This document shows, piece after piece, positions 60,453 to 64,000 of a stretch of DNA of 64,000 nt (position 1 is its first letter; the number at the start of each line of letters is the position of its first letter). This stretch comes from CAYMDS01 sp964653195 (GTDB taxonomy: Bacteria > Patescibacteriota > Microgenomatia > Levybacterales > UBA12049): positions 1 through 64,000 of the forward strand of contig CAZZCX010000001.1 in the NCBI GenBank assembly GCA_964653195.1, read 5' to 3'. Under the pieces are notes generated by a model, which saw nothing but the letters and a program-made list of their open reading frames with translations, ran no database searches and was not told the origin of the DNA. The translations under genes and the position numbers were made by a program.

Positions 60453-61634
60453 ATGGCAGATAAATTTCAACGCAATAAACCACATGTAAATATCGGTACT
60501 ATCGGTCACGTCGATCATGGTAAAACTACTTTATCGGCTGCTATTGCAACAGTCCTTTCTAAAAAAGGTCTTGCAACCGCTAAGAAATACGAAGACATAG
60601 ATAATGCTCCAGAAGAAAAAGCTCGCGGAGTTACTATTAATATCTCCCATATCGAATACGAAACAGATAAGCGCCATTATGCGCATATTGATGCTCCAGG
60701 ACATGCTGATTATATTAAAAACATGATTACTGGTGCAGCGCAAATGGATGGTGCAGTTCTGGTAGTATCAGCTCCTGATGGTCCAATGCCACAAACCAGA
60801 GAACATATACTTTTAGCATATCAAGTAGGTGTTCCTTCAATCGTGGTATTCATGAATAAGTGCGATATGGTACAAGATGCAGAACTTTTGGATTTGGTAG
60901 AGATGGAAGTAAGAGAACTTCTTACTAAATATAAGTTTCCGGGAGATCAAATACCAGTTATTCGTGGATCAGCACTAAAAGCTCTTGAAGGAGATGCTGA
61001 AGCTGAAGCTAAGATTATGGAATTGATGGATACAGTCGATAGTTATGTTCCGACTCCTGAAAGACCTACAGACAAGCCATTTCTTATGGCTGTTGAGGAT
61101 GTATTTTCTATAAAAGGTAGAGGTACTGTAGTAACAGGAAGAATTGATAGAGGTATAGTAAAAGTAAATGACACAGTTGAGATAATTGGGCTTCATACAA
61201 CAAAATCTACGGTAGTAACAGGTGTAGAAATGTTTCGTAAGCAGCTTGATGAAGGACAAGCTGGCGATAATGTAGGACTATTACTTCGTGGTATAGAAAA
61301 AGATGACGTAGAGCGTGGACAAGTATTAGCTAAACCCGGTTCTATCACGCCGCATACACAGTTTGACGCAGAAGGTTATATCTTAACCAAGGAAGAAGGC
61401 GGACGTCATACCCCTTTCTTTACAGGTTATAGACCACAATTTTATATCAGAACAACTGATGTAACAGGCTCAGTTGACTTGCCTCAAGGAGTTGAAATGG
61501 TAATGCCAGGAGACAATACAAAAATGAGTGTAAAGCTTATTGTACCTGTTGCTTTAGAAGAAGGACAACGATTTGCAATTCGTGAAGGTGGTAAAACCGT
61601 CGGAGCAGGTGTTATCACTAAAATTATTGCTTAA
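60453..61634 (+). CDS. tuf: Translation elongation factor Tu
   Basis: A 393-residue EF-Tu delivering aminoacyl-tRNA to the ribosome. G1 is GHVDHGKTT, the effector ARGVTINISHIEYET, G3 DAPGHADYIKNMITGA, G4 FMNKCDMV, and domains II-III are complete through the end GAGVITKIIA. It is followed by a strong terminator and then rpsJ. Confidence 0.98.
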   Translation: MADKFQRNKPHVNIGTIGHVDHGKTTLSAAIATVLSKKGLATAKKYEDIDNAPEEKARGVTINISHIEYETDKRHYAHIDAPGHADYIKNMITGAAQMDGAVLVVSAPDGPMPQTREHILLAYQVGVPSIVVFMNKCDMVQDAELLDLVEMEVRELLTKYKFPGDQIPVIRGSALKALEGDAEAEAKIMELMDTVDSYVPTPERPTDKPFLMAVEDVFSIKGRGTVVTGRIDRGIVKVNDTVEIIGLHTTKSTVVTGVEMFRKQLDEGQAGDNVGLLLRGIEKDDVERGQVLAKPGSITPHTQFDAEGYILTKEEGGRHTPFFTGYRPQFYIRTTDVTGSVDLPQGVEMVMPGDNTKMSVKLIVPVALEEGQRFAIREGGKTVGAGVITKIIA

Positions 61635-61647
61635 GAACTATAATTAC

Positions 61648-61671
61648 ATAGGCCGTAAAGGCCTATTTTTT
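61648..61671 (+). terminator. Terminator after tuf
   Basis: A 7-bp stem ATAGGCC/GGCCTAT (61648-61654 and 61660-61666) with loop GTAAA and at least five T residues after it. Confidence 0.85.
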
Positions 61672-61741
61672 ATGACTTCGATTGGGTAGAATTTGTGCTC
61701 TTTAACAGTTTGTTGGTACGTAAATATAAAGGAGAAAGAAT

Positions 61742-62050
61742 ATGCCGAAAGGTAAAATACGTGTACGTTTAAAAAGTTACGATTCCCGAGTATTAGATGC
61801 TTGTTGTCAGCAGATCTTAGATACTGCTATAAGAACAGGTGCAAAAATAATTGGTCCTATCCCCTTGCCTACTGATAGAAGTGTATATGTAGTAAATCGT
61901 TCTCCATTTATTGACAAAGACGCGAGAGACCACTTTGAAATAAGAGTACATAAGCGTTTAATTGATATAATTTCACCAACAGACAAGACAATTGATAGCC
62001 TGACCCATTTAGAATTACCAGCCGGAGTAGATATAGAGATTAAGATGTGA
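61742..62050 (+). CDS. rpsJ: 30S ribosomal protein S10
   Basis: A 102-residue S10 with IRVRLKSYDSRVLDACCQQI, IGPIPLPTDRSVYVVNRSPFIDKDARDHFEIRVHKRL (loop and helix) and LPAGVDIEIKM. It is one of few genes in the window with a clear Shine-Dalgarno sequence, AAAGGAG about 8 nt before the ATG. It starts the S10 ribosomal protein cluster, but a 235-nt gap with an attenuator separates it from rplC. Confidence 0.97.
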   Translation: MPKGKIRVRLKSYDSRVLDACCQQILDTAIRTGAKIIGPIPLPTDRSVYVVNRSPFIDKDARDHFEIRVHKRLIDIISPTDKTIDSLTHLELPAGVDIEIKM

Positions 62051-62118
62051 TAGGTCAATTATTCAGAATTTTAATAATTCGCATGAATAGAATACTAGTA
62101 TTTTAGCGTCCGAATTAG

Positions 62119-62285
62119 TATAATCGAGAATACAGGGAGGAAAGATCAGATAGATTAAAGTGATGAGTAAGATCAATTTGCCCAAAAATATTAAAATGAG
62201 GAGGTTTGTAAAGGCCTAAATTCGGAATCAGAAAGAATAAGAGTTTCTATCGAGGAGGTAGCCGAATAGGCTATCTTTTTTTGTT
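62119..62285 (+). promoter_or_regulatory. Attenuator-type leader before rplC
   Basis: A TATAAT (62119-62124, poor -35) could start a leader of about 155 nt. The end is a terminator hairpin GGTAGCC-GAATA-GGCTATC (62257-62275, one G-U pair) plus seven T residues, stopping 3 nt before the rplC ATG. Upstream, GCCTA-AA-TTCGG (62214-62225) can instead pair with CCGAATAGGC (62262-62271), 10 bp with a two-base bulge, which would break the terminator. A small AGAAA/TTTCT hairpin (62230-62248) lies between. These mutually exclusive folds are the classic architecture of ribosomal protein leader control. Confidence 0.7.
62257..62282 (+). terminator. Intrinsic terminator immediately before rplC
   Basis: A 7-bp stem, GGTAGCC/GGCTATC, with loop GAATA and a run of seven T. 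Read-through is needed for rplC and all genes after it. Confidence 0.8.
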
Positions 62286-63128
62286 ATGAATAAGATTATT
62301 GGTAAAAAAAAGTTTCAAGCACAGGCATTTTTGACCGATGGGACAAGAATACCAGTAACTTCTATTGAAGTTATGGATAATGTTGTTTTATCTGTAAAAA
62401 CTATTGATACTCATGGATATAATGCTGTGCAGCTAGGTTATGATAAACGGAAAAAGTCTAAAAAGTCTTTATTGGGACATGCCAAGAAAGCTAATTTGAC
62501 TACTGCTCCTTTGATTATTAAAGAGGCTCATATAGGTTCGAATGAAGCTTTCAATATTGGGGACGCGATAAGCGTTGATTCAATATTTAAGTTGGGAGAT
62601 ATAATAAAAGTAACGGGTAGATCGAAAGGTAAAGGCTTTGCTGGAGTAGTTAAGAGACATAATTTTCGAGGTGGTCCCAGAACGCATGGTCAATCAGATA
62701 GAGAAAGGGCTCCTGGATCTATCGGACAAACAACTACACCTGGTCGAGTATATAAGGGCAAAAGGATGGCAGGTAGGATGGGTAATGCTATTACATCTTC
62801 CTTGAATCTGGAAATTGTAGATATCGAGGAGATAAATGGCTTAAAGAGAGTTTTGGTGAAAGGTTTAGTTCCAGGTGTAGTAAATAGTATAGTAACAATA
62901 GAAAAAACAGGAGAGTTATCCGAGAAGAAAGTGCTATCTGTTATAAAGCTAGATAAAAAAACACTTAATGAAGTGACTCAGGATCTTTCGACTGTGACTG
63001 AAAACGTAGTTACTACAGATAATGCGTCAAATAGTGCACCAGATAGTTCTGTAAATGAACCAGTTGTAGCCGAGAAAGAAAGTCAAACAACAGAAGTTAT
63101 CGAAACTAAAATAGAAGATAAAAAGTAA
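62286..63128 (+). CDS. rplC: 50S ribosomal protein L3
   Basis: A 280-residue L3, about 70 residues longer than in E. coli. The core has the globular part (KFQAQAFLTDGTRIPVT), GKGFAGVVKRHNFRGGPRTHGQSDRERAPGSIG (the central extension reaching the peptidyl transferase centre) and KRMAGRMGN. The extra length is a low-complexity acidic/Ser/Thr tail after about residue 225, probably disordered. No Shine-Dalgarno stands at normal distance because the terminator T run abuts the start. The GAGGAGG at 62252-62258 is 27 nt away and lies in the hairpin arm. Confidence 0.95.
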   Translation: MNKIIGKKKFQAQAFLTDGTRIPVTSIEVMDNVVLSVKTIDTHGYNAVQLGYDKRKKSKKSLLGHAKKANLTTAPLIIKEAHIGSNEAFNIGDAISVDSIFKLGDIIKVTGRSKGKGFAGVVKRHNFRGGPRTHGQSDRERAPGSIGQTTTPGRVYKGKRMAGRMGNAITSSLNLEIVDIEEINGLKRVLVKGLVPGVVNSIVTIEKTGELSEKKVLSVIKLDKKTLNEVTQDLSTVTENVVTTDNASNSAPDSSVNEPVVAEKESQTTEVIETKIEDKK

Positions 63129-63129
63129 T

Positions 63130-63924
63130 ATGGCCAAAGCAAATCTTAAAAATCAAACAGCATTAACTAAGGTAAGTAAAGCCAAGATTGAGAAAGTTAT
63201 GAAAACAGAAAAAGTTCAGAAGGCTATAAAGCTTAAATCTCAACCTGAAACAAAAATATCTAAGTCAAAGAGTGGATTAAAAGTAGATGTTATAGATATA
63301 AGTGGTAAGGTAATTGATTCAATTGATCTCCCTAATGAAATATTTGGGGTGAAAATTAATAAAGCTCTAATAGCCCAAGCGGTAAGAGTTTATCTTGCAA
63401 ATCAACGTCAAGGTAGCGCTAGTACTAAAACTAGAGGTGAGGTGCGGGGTTCAACTAGGAAAATTTATCGACAAAAAGGTACCGGAAGAGCGCGTCATGG
63501 CGCAGTTAGAGCACCAATATTTGTACATGGGGGTATTGCGCATGGACCTAAACCTAGGGACTACAGCCTTAAATTACCACAAAAGATGAAAAAAGCTGCT
63601 CTATATTCTGCACTTTCTGCAAAATTGAAAGTAGGTGCATTGACAGTGGTCGACGGAATAGAAAAGACAGATGGAAAAACGAAGTCAGTAGTAAATCTAT
63701 TTAACACCAAGAGTAAGAAGACCATAAAAACCCTTTTTGTTATTGAGGGAAAACATGAAAACTTACTGCGTTCAATTAGAAATATAGAAGGTGTGACTTA
63801 CGAATATGCTTATAAGCTACACGCTTATGGAGTAATTGAAAATCAAAGGGTGTTTTTTATGAAAAATGCAATTACATTTTTAAAAAAGCAATTAGATGAA
63901 AGAGTAACTGAAGTACAAAAATAA
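63130..63924 (+). CDS. rplD: 50S ribosomal protein L4
   Basis: A 264-residue L4 with a lysine-rich N-terminal extension of about 50 residues before the usual start of the fold. Recognisable: the exit-tunnel loop TRGEVRGSTRKIYRQKGTGRARHGAVRAP and PQKMKKAALYSALSAKL. L4 represses its own operon in E. coli by attenuation, which makes it a candidate ligand of the leader before rplC. It starts 1 nt after rplC. Confidence 0.95.
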   Translation: MAKANLKNQTALTKVSKAKIEKVMKTEKVQKAIKLKSQPETKISKSKSGLKVDVIDISGKVIDSIDLPNEIFGVKINKALIAQAVRVYLANQRQGSASTKTRGEVRGSTRKIYRQKGTGRARHGAVRAPIFVHGGIAHGPKPRDYSLKLPQKMKKAALYSALSAKLKVGALTVVDGIEKTDGKTKSVVNLFNTKSKKTIKTLFVIEGKHENLLRSIRNIEGVTYEYAYKLHAYGVIENQRVFFMKNAITFLKKQLDERVTEVQK

Positions 63925-63925
63925 T

Positions 63926-64000
63926 ATGCAAAACGTTATTATTCGACCGCTTATAACTGAGAAATCAATATCTTTAGCAAAAAGCGGTAAGTATACATTT
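63926..64000 (+). CDS. rplW: 50S ribosomal protein L23, 5' part only
   Basis: The first 25 codons are present, starting MQNVIIRPLITEKSISLAK, the usual L23 N-terminus with RPLITEKS. The gene runs off the end of the window. It starts 1 nt after rplD, in standard S10-operon order. Confidence 0.9.
   Translation, partial: MQNVIIRPLITEKSISLAKSGKYTF

Noticed and set aside
62119..62285. RNase P RNA, because of a GGAGGAAAG-like string near 62136.
   Set aside because: The stretch is only about 155 nt, lacks the other conserved RNase P blocks, and ends in an attenuator just before rplC.
1..64000. Alternative genetic code (UGA as glycine), found in some CPR phyla.
   Set aside because: Intact genes end at TGA (for example at 2829-2831 and 62048-62050), and no conserved protein contains an in-frame TGA.
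1..64000. CRISPR arrays, insertion sequences and prophage.
   Set aside because: No regularly spaced repeats, transposase genes or phage structural genes were seen.

Overview
The window reads as a chromosomal segment of an ultra-small Candidate Phyla Radiation (Patescibacteria) bacterium, most likely of the Microgenomates/Katanobacteria side. This placement is inferred from gene content and style, not from a 16S gene, which is absent here. The DNA is AT-rich and densely packed, and TGA is used as an ordinary stop (for example at 2829-2831), so the recoded Gracilibacteria/SR1 code is excluded. Several families typical of these genomes recur: DUF5667, DUF4430, DUF2298, a CvpA-CAP fusion, a VirD4/TraD-like ATPase and split PilN/PilO genes.

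Layout. 0-11.8 kb: a LytR_C protein, a sugar kinase with rpiB and a ribulose-phosphate epimerase, two paralogous class A penicillin-binding proteins, a CvpA-CAP fusion, a DMT exporter, a GAPDH with NADP-type cofactor residues, a P-loop kinase-like gene and a secreted DUF5667 protein. 11.8-16.8 kb: nrdR and an adenosylcobalamin-dependent ribonucleotide reductase, followed by a cobalamin riboswitch and three genes for corrinoid capture, uptake and adenosylation. 16.9-23.2 kb: a VirD4-like ATPase with a proline/alanine-rich partner, tRNA-Ile(UAU), a Xer-type recombinase, FtsB, initiator tRNA, a roughly 500-bp gene-poor stretch and two unrecognised genes. 23.2-34.4 kb: an N-domain-less ClpB behind a CIRCE-like operator, an RNase H, rpoB-rpoC and rpsL-rpsG. 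34.4-41.5 kb: nickel superoxide dismutase with its maturation protease, a membrane-anchored methyltransferase, a FemX-like ligase, a UvrD/PcrA helicase, tpiA, an LCP protein and a cysteine-rich orphan. 41.5-54.2 kb: envelope polysaccharide and surface genes (DUF2298, GT39, GT4, methyltransferase, FAD protein), then a pilN-pilO operon ending in a FnIII surface protein. 54.2-64 kb: fusA, MFS, PIG-L, PhzF and GH18-like genes, then tuf, rpsJ, rplC, rplD and the start of rplW.

The genes suggest a fermentative, host- or community-dependent cell: partial glycolysis and pentose-phosphate functions, a complete peptidoglycan apparatus, pili and envelope glycans, but reliance on imported corrinoid to make deoxynucleotides. 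The most coherent system is the 12-16.8 kb locus, which links riboswitch-controlled corrinoid salvage to the cobalamin-dependent reductase. Two regulatory patterns also stand out. One is an apparent transcription attenuator just before rplC. The other is a recurrent promoter arrangement in which the -10 hexamer lies 6-10 nt before the start codon, predicting leaderless or near-leaderless mRNAs for at least a dozen genes.
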